Source: Candidatus Solirubrobacter pratensis
GTDB lineage: Bacteria; Actinomycetota; Thermoleophilia; Solirubrobacterales; Solirubrobacteraceae
Direction: 5' to 3'
Assembly (NCBI RefSeq): GCF_000425945.1
Contig: NZ_AUEK01000008.1
Coordinates: 186,001 to 250,000 of the forward strand
Length of the DNA: 64,000 nt
The position numbers and the translations under genes are program-made. Position 1 is the stretch's first letter. Every line of letters begins with the position of its first letter. The notes beneath the pieces are model-generated. The model was not told where the DNA came from and made no database searches. It was given only the letters and a program-made list of their open reading frames with translations. Shown here piece after piece: positions 54,926 through 63,822 of the stretch.

Positions 54926-55237
54926 CTACTTGCCCGCGTTCGCCGCGACGTAGTTCGCGACCGCCTTGATCTGCGCCGCGGTCAGCGTGCCCTTGAACGC
55001 GGGCATCCCTCCGCCGCCGTTCTCCACCTGCCGCGTCACGACGGCGGCCGTCGGCTTGAGCTGGTCGAGGTCCGGGCCGACGCGGCCGTTGGCGCCGGCC
55101 GCCTTGAGCGTGTGGCAGTTGGCGCACCCGGCCGAGGCGAAGACGTCCTCGCCGGAGGACGCGGACCTGGTGCTCTTGCTCCCGCAGCCGGCCAGCGCGG
55201 CCGCGAGCGCGGCGATGACGATGATCTTGAAAGGCAA
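54926..55237 (-). CDS. Lipoprotein c-type cytochrome
   Basis: This is a 103-residue protein with a lipobox AALAGC and one heme-binding CANCH motif near residues 38-42. The later GGGGMPAF provides the axial Met, and the C-terminal helix QIKAVANYVAANAG is typical of class I cytochrome c. It would be an electron carrier outside the membrane. The TTG start is supported by TACAGT nine bases upstream on the minus strand. Confidence 0.88.
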   Translation of the reverse strand: MPFKIIVIAALAAALAGCGSKSTRSASSGEDVFASAGCANCHTLKAAGANGRVGPDLDQLKPTAAVVTRQVENGGGGMPAFKGTLTAAQIKAVANYVAANAGK

Positions 55238-55286
55238 GGCGAACGGACTGTACCGGCGCGGCGTATATGTCTAGGCTGTGGCGGTC

Positions 55287-55601
55287 ATGCGCACCCCTCG
55301 GGCCCTCCTGATCCTGCTGGGCTTCGCTGCCTTGCTGGTCGCCGGCGTCCAGGGCCTGACGGGTGTGACCGAGTTGGCGTTCTACGCCGGGCCGTTCCTG
55401 CTCGTGCTGGGACTGCTGCTGAGCGGCCGCTTCATCGGCGAGCAGGCGATCCTCGCTCGCTGCGCGAAGCGCGCGCCCGCACGTCGCCGCCGCCCCGCTC
55501 GCCGGCGCTGGCCCGCGGTCCGTCAGCGTGCGCTCGCGTCGCTGCTCGAGCGCAGCACCAGCCTGCTCCGCGGGCCGCCTGCCCACGCCGTCCCCGCCTA
55601 G
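55287..55601 (+). CDS. Small membrane protein, unknown function
   Basis: This is a 104-residue protein with two helices (LLILLGFAALLVAGVQGL and LAFYAGPFLLVLGLLLSG) and a long Arg-rich tail of about 50 residues that should stay in the cytoplasm. A GTG at 55278 is possible, but TAGGCT sits directly before it (55272-55277), whereas it ends nine bases before ATG 55287. That distance fits the leaderless rule. The family is not recognised. Confidence 0.6.
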   Translation: MRTPRALLILLGFAALLVAGVQGLTGVTELAFYAGPFLLVLGLLLSGRFIGEQAILARCAKRAPARRRRPARRRWPAVRQRALASLLERSTSLLRGPPAHAVPA

Positions 55602-55689
55602 GCGCGCCGGCGCCGCAGGCGCATCCCGCAGAGAGCATCGCCGTCCCGGCGATGCGGCCCAGCTCACGACGACTACTGAAGGAGATCCC

Positions 55690-56358
55690 TTGCGGACCCT
55701 CGCCTCGGTCGTCGCGGCGGCCGCGCTGACGCTCGGCGCGCCCGCGGCGGCGCTCGCCCACCAGGGCAACCCCAACTACCGCTCCGTGGTCAAGACGATC
55801 ACGCCGGCCACCAAGGGCCTGACCGTGTCCGTCCTCAACTACGACGACCGCCTGCTGATGCAGAACACGTCAGGCGACCAGGTGACGGTGCTCGACTACA
55901 AGCAGCAGCCGTACATCCGCGCGGACGCGAACGGGACGGTCTCGGTCAACACCAACTCCGAGGCGTATTACCTCAATGAGGACCGCTACGGCGAGGAGAC
56001 GGTGCCCAAGGGCCTGTCCAGCACGCCGGCGTGGAAGGTCGTCTCGCGCAACGGGCGCTACGACTGGCACGACCACCGCATGCATTGGATGGGCAAGGGC
56101 GACCCGCCGAACCTCAAGGACAAGAGCCGGACCACGAAGATCGACGACTGGTCCGTGCCGATCAAGGTCGGGACGGCGACGGGCGCTGTGGGCGGGACGC
56201 TGACGTGGGTGCCGAAGCCGAGCGAGCCGCTCCCGCTGGGCGCGATCTTCGCCTTCGCGGCCCTGCTGATCCTGCTCCTGCTCGCCGTGTTCTTGATCCG
56301 CCGGCGGCGGGCGCAGGCGCCGGTGGGCGAGAAGAAGGGCCCGGCGGAGGCGTGGTGA
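55690..56358 (+). CDS. Secreted, C-terminally anchored protein with His/Met-rich motif
   Basis: This 222-residue protein has a signal peptide (VVAAAALTLGAPAAALAHQ), a beta-rich domain and a C-terminal helix followed by RRRR (stop-transfer). The motif YDWHDHRMHWMGKG near residue 120 groups three His and two Met, a plausible copper site. The TTG has AAGGAG six bases upstream. The stop overlaps the CopC-CopD gene, so a copper-handling role is inferred. Confidence 0.7.
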   Translation: MRTLASVVAAAALTLGAPAAALAHQGNPNYRSVVKTITPATKGLTVSVLNYDDRLLMQNTSGDQVTVLDYKQQPYIRADANGTVSVNTNSEAYYLNEDRYGEETVPKGLSSTPAWKVVSRNGRYDWHDHRMHWMGKGDPPNLKDKSRTTKIDDWSVPIKVGTATGAVGGTLTWVPKPSEPLPLGAIFAFAALLILLLLAVFLIRRRRAQAPVGEKKGPAEAW

Positions 56359-56513
56359 TCGCGCGCGGGCAGGCCCGCGGACGCGTGATGACCGCGCGCC
56401 GGCAGGCCCGCGGACGCGTCGTGACCGCGCGCGGCGAGGCCCGCGGACGCGTGGTGACCGCGCGCGGCGAGGCCCGCGGACGCGTCGTGACCGCGCGCCG
56501 GGAGGCCGGTGGC
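56355..56513 (+). repeat. Tandem 33-base repeat at the N-terminus of the CopC-CopD gene
   Basis: Units start at 56355 (30 bases), 56385, 56418, 56451 and 56484 (33 bases each, the last partial). In frame they encode an 11-residue unit such as VVTARGEARGR. Because every unit offers a GTG, changes in copy number would not break the frame and would keep a start available. Confidence 0.85.
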
Positions 56514-58307
56514 CGGCTCGCCGCAAAAGGGCGATTGCGCCGCCCCGTCCCCGCGGCGCGCGCCTGGGCCGCGCTCGCGGTCGCGGCGCTCGCGCTGGCG
56601 CTCGCCCCCGCGGCCGCGTCCGCGCACGCGACGCTCGAGAGCACGGTCCCCGCGCGCGGCGCGCAGCTCGCCAAGGCGCCGGCGCAGGTCGAGTTCCGCT
56701 TCGACGAGGCGGTCGAGGCGACGTTCGGCGCCCTGCGGGTCTTCGACTCCCAAGGCCGCCCGGTGCAGGAGGGCGACGCCTTCCACCCCGACGGCAACGG
56801 CAGCCACGTCGCCGTCAAGCTCAAGCCCGGCCTGAAGGACGGCACGTACACCGCGACCTACCGCGTGATCTCCGCGGACGGGCACCCGGTCTCGAGCGGC
56901 TTCGTGTTCAGCGTCGGCGACGCCGGGCCGGCCGGGAAGTCGGTCGACTCGCTGCTCGCCGGCGAGAGCACCGGTCCGATCACGGACTCTGCCTTCGCGG
57001 TCGTTCGCGCCGTGCAGTACGCGGCGATCGCACTCGGCCTCGGCACGCTCGCGTTCCTGCTGCTGTGCTGGCTGCCCGCGCTGCGCGCCGTCGCGGGCGG
57101 CGACGCGACCTGGCAGGCCGCGTCGGACGCCTTCGCCGCCCGGGCGCAGCGGATCCTCGTCGCGGCAGGGATCGCCGGCCTGCTCTCCGGCGCCGCGGCG
57201 CTCGTGCTCCAGGGCGCCGTCGGCCAGGGCTCCACCTTCTGGGACGCGCTCAAGCCGGGCGTCGTCAACGAGGTCCTCGGCACGCGCTTCGGGACCGCGT
57301 GGGGCCTCGGCGCCGTCGCATGGGCGGAGGTCCTGGGCGCGCTCGCGATCCAGCGCCCCCTACCCCGGCTGCAGCCGGCGAGCGTCGGCGCGACCGGGCT
57401 CGCGCTGCCGAGCCCGCGGCTGGCGGCGCTCGCGCTGCCGCTGCTCGCCCTCGCGTTCCTGCCCGCGATGGGCGGCCACGCGAGCGTGCAGTCGCCCGTC
57501 GCGCTCCTACTCCCGGCCAACGTCCTGCACGTGCTCGCGATGAGCGCGTGGCTGGGCGGCATCGCCATGCTCGTGCTGGCGCTGCGAGCCGCGACCGCGC
57601 GTCTGGACCCGGCGGATCGCGGCCGCCTGCTGGCCGCCACGGTCAGCCGCTTCTCCAGCGTCGCCGGCATCGCGATCGCCGTCCTGCTCGCGACCGGCGC
57701 CGTGCAGGGCATCGTCGAGGTGCGCACGTTCGCCCACCTGCTCGACACCGCGTTCGGCCGGGCCGTGCTGATCAAGATCGCCGTCGCGCTGGCGATCGTC
57801 GCGCTCGGCGCCCTCAACCGGCAGCGCCTGCTGCCGGCGCTGCGCTCGGCGACCACGCCCGGCCGTGCCGGCGTGCTGCTGCGCCGCACGCTCAAGGCCG
57901 AGCTCCTGCTCGGGCTCACGGCGCTCGGCGCCACCGGCGCTCTGTCGACGTACGCGCCGTCGATCGCCATGTCGTCCGGCCCGTACGCCACGAGCGCCGT
58001 GATCGGCCCGGCGCGCCTGGAGGTCACCGTCGACCCGGCGAAGGTCGGGCCCAACCAGCTGCACCTCTATCTGTTCGATCGCAAGACCGGCGCGCCGTTC
58101 GATCAGACCGAGGAGATCCGCGTCACCGCGGCGCTGCCCGGCAAGGGCATCGCGCCGATCGCGATGACGCCCCATGTCGCCGGCCCCGGCCACTTCGTGG
58201 TCGACGGCGCGAAGCTCGCCGTGAAGGGGAAGTGGACGCTGACCGTGGTCGACCGCGTCTCCGACTTCGACGAGTACCAGACCCGCTTCACCGCTCCTAT
58301 CGAATGA
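56355..58307 (+). CDS. CopC-CopD fusion with C-terminal YtkA-like domain
   Basis: This protein of up to 650 residues reads as three domains. After a signal segment (ALAVAALALALAPAAASA) comes CopC (HATLESTVPARGAQL, FSVGDAG). CopD follows with eight or so helices (FLPAMGGHASVQSPVAL, LHVLAMSAWLGGIAML). A final FixH/YtkA-like domain (VDPAKVGPNQLHLYLFDRKTG) completes it. It should import or handle copper. The first ~53 residues are a repeat (see the repeat feature). Several GTG codons lie within it, so the true start could be any of them. The stop overlaps the YcnI start. Confidence 0.87.
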   Translation: MIARGQARGRVMTARRQARGRVVTARGEARGRVVTARGEARGRVVTARREAGGRLAAKGRLRRPVPAARAWAALAVAALALALAPAAASAHATLESTVPARGAQLAKAPAQVEFRFDEAVEATFGALRVFDSQGRPVQEGDAFHPDGNGSHVAVKLKPGLKDGTYTATYRVISADGHPVSSGFVFSVGDAGPAGKSVDSLLAGESTGPITDSAFAVVRAVQYAAIALGLGTLAFLLLCWLPALRAVAGGDATWQAASDAFAARAQRILVAAGIAGLLSGAAALVLQGAVGQGSTFWDALKPGVVNEVLGTRFGTAWGLGAVAWAEVLGALAIQRPLPRLQPASVGATGLALPSPRLAALALPLLALAFLPAMGGHASVQSPVALLLPANVLHVLAMSAWLGGIAMLVLALRAATARLDPADRGRLLAATVSRFSSVAGIAIAVLLATGAVQGIVEVRTFAHLLDTAFGRAVLIKIAVALAIVALGALNRQRLLPALRSATTPGRAGVLLRRTLKAELLLGLTALGATGALSTYAPSIAMSSGPYATSAVIGPARLEVTVDPAKVGPNQLHLYLFDRKTGAPFDQTEEIRVTAALPGKGIAPIAMTPHVAGPGHFVVDGAKLAVKGKWTLTVVDRVSDFDEYQTRFTAPIE

Positions 58308-59002
58308 CCCGGAGAACCCTGATGCGACCCCGTACGCTCGCCGCGGCACTCGCGACGGCCGCCCTCGCGCTCCCCGCGACCGCGCAGGCCCATGTCACGC
58401 TGCAGCCGTCCTCGGTGCCCGCCGGCGGCGACGACACGCTGCTCGACGTCCGCGTCCCCAACGAGCGCAGCGACGCCTCGACCGTGAAGGTCGACCTGCA
58501 ACTGCCGCCCGGCTTCGCCTCGGCCTCCTTCCAGCCGGTCCCCGGCTGGAGCGTGAAGGTGACCAAGGTCAAGCTCCCGAAGCCGATCATGACCGACGAC
58601 GGCGAGATCACAGAGGGCGTCTCGCGCATCACCTGGACGGGGAACGGCAAGCAGGGCAGCATCCCGCCCGGCGGATTCCAGGACTTCGGGCTCTCGGTCG
58701 TGGTGCCCGGCAAGGCCGGCGACGAGCTGACGTTCAAGGCGCTGCAGACCTACAGCAACGGCGACGTCGTGCGCTGGATCGGCGCCAAGGACTCCGACAA
58801 CCCGGCCCCGACGGTCGCGGTCACCGCCGCGGGCGACTCGGCGAAGCCCGCCGCCACGCCGGCGGCGGCCGCCACGTCCACGGCCACCAAGAGCGACGGC
58901 TCCAACGGCCTCGCGGTCGCCGCGCTGATCGTCGGCGCGCTCGGGCTCATCGCCGGCATCGCCGGCCTGACCGCGACACGCCGCAAGACCGCCCGCGCCT
59001 AG
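58304..59002 (+). CDS. ycnI: YcnI-like DUF1775 protein
   Basis: This 232-residue exported protein has a signal peptide ending ATAQAHVTLQPSSVPAGG. The N-terminal His after processing is the copper ligand of YcnI, and LQLPPGFASASFQPVPGW and GLSVVVPGKAGD match the DUF1775 domain. A Thr/Ala-rich linker and a membrane helix (LIVGALGLIAGIAGL) close the protein. It overlaps CopC-CopD (ATGA) and completes the copper operon. Confidence 0.9.
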   Translation: MTRRTLMRPRTLAAALATAALALPATAQAHVTLQPSSVPAGGDDTLLDVRVPNERSDASTVKVDLQLPPGFASASFQPVPGWSVKVTKVKLPKPIMTDDGEITEGVSRITWTGNGKQGSIPPGGFQDFGLSVVVPGKAGDELTFKALQTYSNGDVVRWIGAKDSDNPAPTVAVTAAGDSAKPAATPAAAATSTATKSDGSNGLAVAALIVGALGLIAGIAGLTATRRKTARA

Positions 59003-59021
59003 ATGGAGGCCCCTGCGGTCT

Positions 59022-59237
59022 TCAGGAAACGGTGCGGCGGAAGAGCCAGAAGCAGACGGCGGCCAGGATCAGGGCGAGGATCGGCAGGCCGGCGCCGAAG
59101 GACGTCAGGATCGCCAGCACCAGCCCGACCACGCCGAGGATCCCGAGCGTCCCGCCCGCCAGCACGAGGCGGTAGGCGCGCTGCTCGCGCTGCTTGCGGG
59201 AAGGCCGGGAGCCCCGGCGGCGCTCGATGTCACTCAT
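59022..59237 (-). CDS. Small membrane protein
   Basis: This is a 71-residue protein with a basic N-terminus (RRRGSRPSRKQREQR) and two helices. I do not recognise a family. It is transcribed toward the YcnI gene and starts 21 bases before the stop of the sulfite-oxidase gene, so the two could be co-transcribed. Confidence 0.6.
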   Translation of the reverse strand: MSDIERRRGSRPSRKQREQRAYRLVLAGGTLGILGVVGLVLAILTSFGAGLPILALILAAVCFWLFRRTVS

Positions 59238-59258
59238 AGTTCCGATGATGCCACGCCC

Positions 59259-60287
59259 TCAGCCCACCTGGACCTCCACCCGCGCCCAGGAGTTGTTCAC
59301 GTAGCCCTTGGGATTCCAGAGCGACGCGGGGTCCTCGGGCTGCGTCGCGGCGGCGCTGTCCCACGCGCGCGCGACGATCTCGAGCGGCCCCGGCCGCGCG
59401 TCGAGCACCGTCCGCCATTGCCGCCACGCCCACGGCGCGGGGTCGCCGAGCAGGTCGGCCTCGCGCCAGTGGCGGCCGCCGTCGGTCGAGACGTCGACGC
59501 GGACGATCAGGCGGTCGTCCCCGGCGAACGCGTACCCGAGCACCTCGAGCTCGCCCGCCGCGACCCGTGCGCCGTCCTCGGGGACGATGATGTCGGCATT
59601 GACCGCGACGGCGCCGAGCGCGACGCCGTCGCCGTCCGGATCGTCGGCCGGGATCAGCCGGTAGGCGACCGCCTGGAAGTGGTTGCGCGAGGGCTCCGCG
59701 AACGCGTTGACGTGCGTGAGCCACTTGACGCTGCGCGCGCCGATGTACCCCGGCACGATGGCGCGCAGCGGCGCGCCGTGCTCGGCCGTCAGCGGCTCGC
59801 CGTTCATCTCCCACGCGAGCAGCACCTCGCCCCCGAGCGCCTTCGCGCGGGGGATCGACCCGCCGAACGGCTCGCCGGACTCCTCCGCCGGCTCCGCGCC
59901 CACCAGCTCGACGTGCGCCGCCTCCTCGCGCAGCCCCGCGGCCGCCAGCACGTCCGCGAGCGCCGCGCCGCGCCAGAGCGCGGTGCCCGTGGCGCCGGGA
60001 CCCCAGGCCGTCTCGCCCGGGATGTCGCGCACCGCCATCAGCCCGGCCCGGCGGTTGCCCGCGCACTGCAGCGTCGCCACCAGCTCGCGCGCCTCGAAGC
60101 CGGCGCGCAGGTCGGCGACCGTGAGCTCCAGCTCGCGCTCCACCAGCCCGCCGACCCGGAACGAGGCCGGCGGCCCCGGAATCGGCCCGTGGTTGCGCAC
60201 GTAGAACGCGCCGGTGGCGGTCAGCACCGAGGTCAGGCCTGAGCGTGGTGTCTCCGCGTTGAGCGGATCGCGCGAGTGAACGATCAT
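59259..60287 (-). CDS. Sulfite-oxidase-family molybdopterin enzyme
   Basis: This is a 342-residue protein without a signal peptide. FYVRNHGPIPGP and LVATLQCAGNRRAG match the molybdopterin-binding domain, with the Mo-ligand Cys in CAGNRR. VPGYIGARSVKWLTHV closes that domain, and the C-terminal half is the dimerisation Ig-like fold (STDGGRHWREADLL). There is no heme domain. It probably oxidises sulfite or reduces a sulfoxide or S-oxide. TATGAC lies eight bases before the ATG. The start is only six bases from that of the divergent next gene. Confidence 0.88.
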   Translation of the reverse strand: MIVHSRDPLNAETPRSGLTSVLTATGAFYVRNHGPIPGPPASFRVGGLVERELELTVADLRAGFEARELVATLQCAGNRRAGLMAVRDIPGETAWGPGATGTALWRGAALADVLAAAGLREEAAHVELVGAEPAEESGEPFGGSIPRAKALGGEVLLAWEMNGEPLTAEHGAPLRAIVPGYIGARSVKWLTHVNAFAEPSRNHFQAVAYRLIPADDPDGDGVALGAVAVNADIIVPEDGARVAAGELEVLGYAFAGDDRLIVRVDVSTDGGRHWREADLLGDPAPWAWRQWRTVLDARPGPLEIVARAWDSAAATQPEDPASLWNPKGYVNNSWARVEVQVG

Positions 60288-60293
60288 CGGGGC

Positions 60294-61376
60294 GTGTCAT
60301 ATCGTGCCGCGTTCCTCGACTGGCTGGCCTGTGCGAAGGGCGGGCATGACCAACCGGCGGCCCGCGCCGCCCGCGCGGCGGGCGACCCCGTCGCCGCCCT
60401 CGGTGCCGCCGGCCATGTGCTCGACTTCGACGACACGTTCCTACCCGGCATCGCGCACCTCAGCGCGCCGGTCGCGCCCGCGGCGCTCGTGCTGGCCGCC
60501 GAGACCGGCGCCGGCGTCCAGGAGCTGCTCGACGCCTACGCGGCCGGCTTCGAGGCGATGGGCGCGCTCGCCCGCGCGTCGCATCCGGCGCTCTATGACC
60601 GCGGATTCCATCCGACCGGCGTGTGCGGCTCGGTCGGCGCGGCCGTCGCCGCCGCCCGCCTGCTCGAGGCGCCGGAGGACGCCGCGGTCGCGCTCGCCTT
60701 GCTGCGCGCCTCGGGCCTGCGGGCGGCCTTCGGCTCCGACGGCAAGTCGCTCCAGGTCGGCCTGGGCGCGTCCGCCGGCGTCGCCGCCGCACGCCTCGCC
60801 GCGGCCGGGGCGCGCGTGCCGAAGGAGCGCGTCGCGAGCGCCTGGCGCGACGCCTACGGCGGCCAGTGGGCGGAGCCCGACCCCGAGCGCCCCGCGATCG
60901 CGGAGAACTGGATCAAGCCCTGGCCGTGCTGCCTGCAGACGCACGGGGCGATCGAGTGCGCCGACGCGGTCGACGGCGTCCCCGACGGGCCGCTGACGGT
61001 GCTCGCCCATCCCGTCTCGCGCCAGGCCGCGGGCTACGACGCCGTCGAGACGTCCCTGCAGGCGAAGTTCTCGATCCCGTACACGACCGCCTACACGCTC
61101 CTGCACGGGCCGCCTGACGTCGCGGCCTTCGCGACGCTCGATCCGGAGGCGCAGCGGCTCTCGGCCCGCATCGGCGTGCGCACCGACCCCGGCCTGCGCG
61201 AGTCGGAGTTCCGGCTCTTCGCCGGCGGTGAGGAGCTGGCGCACACGACGGCGGCGCGCGGCTCACCGGAGCACCCGCTCTCGCCCGAGGCGCTGGCGGC
61301 GAAGGTGCGCGGCCTTGCGCCCGGGCTGGACGGCGCGCTCGACGACGCGCGCCGGCCGGCGGCGGACCTCCTCTAG
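60294..61376 (+). CDS. MmgE/PrpD-family protein
   Basis: This protein of about 360 residues has the family landmarks GHVLDFDDTFLPGIAHLSAPV, HPALYDRGFHPTGVCGSVGAA and KPWPCCLQTHGAIECA. Related proteins are 2-methylcitrate dehydratases and cis-aconitate-type decarboxylases/racemases. A GTG at 60276 is an alternative but would overlap the divergent gene. A single-gene function cannot be told from context. Confidence 0.87.
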   Translation: MSYRAAFLDWLACAKGGHDQPAARAARAAGDPVAALGAAGHVLDFDDTFLPGIAHLSAPVAPAALVLAAETGAGVQELLDAYAAGFEAMGALARASHPALYDRGFHPTGVCGSVGAAVAAARLLEAPEDAAVALALLRASGLRAAFGSDGKSLQVGLGASAGVAAARLAAAGARVPKERVASAWRDAYGGQWAEPDPERPAIAENWIKPWPCCLQTHGAIECADAVDGVPDGPLTVLAHPVSRQAAGYDAVETSLQAKFSIPYTTAYTLLHGPPDVAAFATLDPEAQRLSARIGVRTDPGLRESEFRLFAGGEELAHTTAARGSPEHPLSPEALAAKVRGLAPGLDGALDDARRPAADLL

Positions 61377-61436
61377 CGGGGAGGTCGCGCGCCGCAACCG
61401 TCACGTCAGCGGTCCTGTACCACTACGATCGCCTTG

Positions 61437-63458
61437 ATGCTCGTCGGAGACGCGGATGCGCTGCGCTTGCTCGCCGTCGCCGCGCGCGCCGTCACGGCGG
61501 CGGCGACGGTCGAGGACGTGCTCGACATCGCGGCCGACGCGGCGCGCTCGGTGATCGGCACGACGTACGGCTCCGCACGCCGCGATCCCGCCGACTTGCC
61601 GCCTCCCGGGCCGCGCCTGGTCGCCCCACTGCTGGCCCGCGACGGCCGCAGCATCGGCGTGATCGAGCTCTCGGACAAGCGCGACGGCACGCCGTTCAGC
61701 GACGCCGACGAGGCGATCCTCGCGCAGCTGGCCCAGATGGCGGCCAATGCGATCGAGACGCTCGAGCTGCTCGCGCGCGAGCACGCCGCGCGCGTGGAGG
61801 CCGAGGAGACCGGCCGCCGCCTGCTGCGCGAGAAGCAGCGCGCCGAGGCGTTGCAGCGCGTCGGCGCCGCGCTGACGGCGCGGCTGGAGCTGCGCGAGAT
61901 CGTGCAGCTCGCCACCGACGCCGCGCGCGAGTTGACGCCCGCCTCGTTCGGCGCGTTCTTCTACAACGTGCTCTCGGACGCGGGCGAGTCCTACATGCTC
62001 TACACGCTGTCGGGCGTCGAGCGCTCGGCGTTCGAGCGCTTCCCGATGCCGCGCAACACGCAGATCTTCGCGCCGACGTTCAACGGCGAGGGGATCGTCC
62101 GGCTCGACGACGTCAAGGCCGATTCGCGCTACGGCCACATGGAGCCCTACCACGGCATGCCGCCGGGCCATCTGCCGGTCCGCAGCTACCTCGCCGTGTC
62201 GGTGATCGCGTCGACCGGCGACGTGCTCGGCGGGCTGTTCTTCGGCCATCCGGAGCCGGGCATGTTCTCCGAGGAGGACGAGCGGATGGTCGTGGGGATC
62301 GCGGCGCAGTCGGCGATCGCGATCGAGAACGCGCGCCTGTACCAGGAGCGCACGCGCACCGCGCAGACGCTGCAGCGCGCGCTGCTGCCGCCGAGCCTGC
62401 CGGAGCCGGAGGGGCTGCTGTTCGCCGCCGGCTACCGCGCCGCGGGGGCGGGCAACGAGGTCGGCGGCGACTTCTACGACGTCTTCGAGCAGTCCGACGG
62501 CAGCTTCGTGGTGGTCGTCGGCGACGTCTGCGGCAAGGGGCCGCAGGCCGCCGCGGTGACGGCCCTCGCGCGCTACACGCTGCGCGCCCACGCTGCCGCG
62601 GCGCTCAGCCCGGCGTACCTGCTGCTGCGCCTGAACGAGGCGCTGCTGCGCCAGCGCGCGCCCGGGTTCGTCACCGTCGTGCTCGCTCGCGTCGAGCTGA
62701 CGCCGGCGGGCGCGCGGATGGAGGTCACGAGCGCCGGGCACCCCGCGCCGGTGCTCGCTCGCGCCGGCGGCGCGGCGCCGCTCGGCGAGGTCGGGACGCC
62801 GCTCGGGATCGTGAGCGACCCGGACCTGCCCGAGCTGACGATCGACCTGGAGCCCGACGACCTCGTCGCCTTCTACACCGACGGCGTCACCGAGGCGGCG
62901 GCGCCGCGCGTGCTGCTCGACGAGACCGACCTCGCCGTGCTGATCGCCGAGCGCGCGTCCTCTGGCCCGGCCGCCGTGGTCGACGCGCTCGAGCAGACCG
63001 CCGTGCGGATCGCCGAGGGCGAGCCGCGCGACGACATCGCGGCGCTTGCGCTCATGCTCCCACGCTCGGGGCCGGTGATCGCGCGCGAGTTCCCGGCGAC
63101 GCTGCACGCCGCGCGCGACGTGGCCGAGGTGCTCGAGCCGCTCTCCGGCGAGCTCGGACCGGAGGTGGCCGCCGACCTGCGCCTGCTGACGACCGAGCTT
63201 GTCGCCAACGCCGTCCGCCACAGCGGCGTCGCGAAGGGCTCGCTGGAGGTGCGCGTGCGGCTCACCGGCGACGTCGTGCACCTGAGCGTCGCCGACGACG
63301 GGCCGGGCTTCGCGCTGCCGGAGCGGCCGGTCACGGCGCCGCAGGGCCCAGGCGGCTGGGGCCTGTACCTCGTCGATCGGTGCGCGGCGCGCTGGGGCGC
63401 CGAGCGCGGAGACCGCCACCTCGTGTGGCTCGAGCTGGAGCGCGAGCATGCCGCCTGA
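61437..63458 (+). CDS. GAF-SpoIIE phosphatase-HATPase signalling protein
   Basis: This 673-residue protein consists of two GAF domains (about 1-110 and 130-300), a PP2C/SpoIIE phosphatase domain (LPEPEGLLFAAGYRAAGAGNEVGGDFYDVF, GDVCGKG) and a C-terminal RsbW-type ATPase (LTTELVANAVRHS, DDGPGFALP, GGWGLYLVDRC). It thus joins phosphatase and kinase of a partner switch in one chain. The ATG has TACGAT seven bases upstream. It overlaps the STAS gene, its expected substrate. Confidence 0.92.
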   Translation: MLVGDADALRLLAVAARAVTAAATVEDVLDIAADAARSVIGTTYGSARRDPADLPPPGPRLVAPLLARDGRSIGVIELSDKRDGTPFSDADEAILAQLAQMAANAIETLELLAREHAARVEAEETGRRLLREKQRAEALQRVGAALTARLELREIVQLATDAARELTPASFGAFFYNVLSDAGESYMLYTLSGVERSAFERFPMPRNTQIFAPTFNGEGIVRLDDVKADSRYGHMEPYHGMPPGHLPVRSYLAVSVIASTGDVLGGLFFGHPEPGMFSEEDERMVVGIAAQSAIAIENARLYQERTRTAQTLQRALLPPSLPEPEGLLFAAGYRAAGAGNEVGGDFYDVFEQSDGSFVVVVGDVCGKGPQAAAVTALARYTLRAHAAAALSPAYLLLRLNEALLRQRAPGFVTVVLARVELTPAGARMEVTSAGHPAPVLARAGGAAPLGEVGTPLGIVSDPDLPELTIDLEPDDLVAFYTDGVTEAAAPRVLLDETDLAVLIAERASSGPAAVVDALEQTAVRIAEGEPRDDIAALALMLPRSGPVIAREFPATLHAARDVAEVLEPLSGELGPEVAADLRLLTTELVANAVRHSGVAKGSLEVRVRLTGDVVHLSVADDGPGFALPERPVTAPQGPGGWGLYLVDRCAARWGAERGDRHLVWLELEREHAA

Positions 63459-63804
63459 CCCTGGAGCGATGACCGTGCGCGCGGACGCCCTCGACGCCGA
63501 GACGACGCTCGTCGCGATCGCCGGCGAGATCACGTTCTCGAACGTCAACGGCCTCGGCCGCGAGCTCGCCGGCGCCCTGCAGGCGGGCGCCCGCAACCTC
63601 GTGATCGACCTCTCGGCCGTGGAGTTCATCGACTCCTCCGGGCTGTCGACCCTGCTGAGCGCGAGCTCGCAGGCGCGCGAGCGCGGCGGCGCCGTCGCGC
63701 TCGTGCACGGCGAGCGGCCGCCGTCGATCTTCCGCTTCCGCGGCGTCGAGCGCCTGCTCGCGCTCTACGAAAACCGCGACGAGGCGCTCGCGGGCCTGCG
63801 CTGA
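63448..63804 (+). CDS. STAS-domain anti-sigma factor antagonist
   Basis: This is a 118-residue STAS protein with the phospho-acceptor loop NLVIDLSAVEFIDSSGLSTLL; Ser in DSSG is the expected phosphorylation site. The ATG overlaps the 3' end of the SpoIIE gene by 11 bases. It should be dephosphorylated by that protein and then free a sigma factor. Confidence 0.9.
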   Translation: MPPDPGAMTVRADALDAETTLVAIAGEITFSNVNGLGRELAGALQAGARNLVIDLSAVEFIDSSGLSTLLSASSQARERGGAVALVHGERPPSIFRFRGVERLLALYENRDEALAGLR

Positions 63805-63822
63805 CCCGACGGGCGGTCGGCG

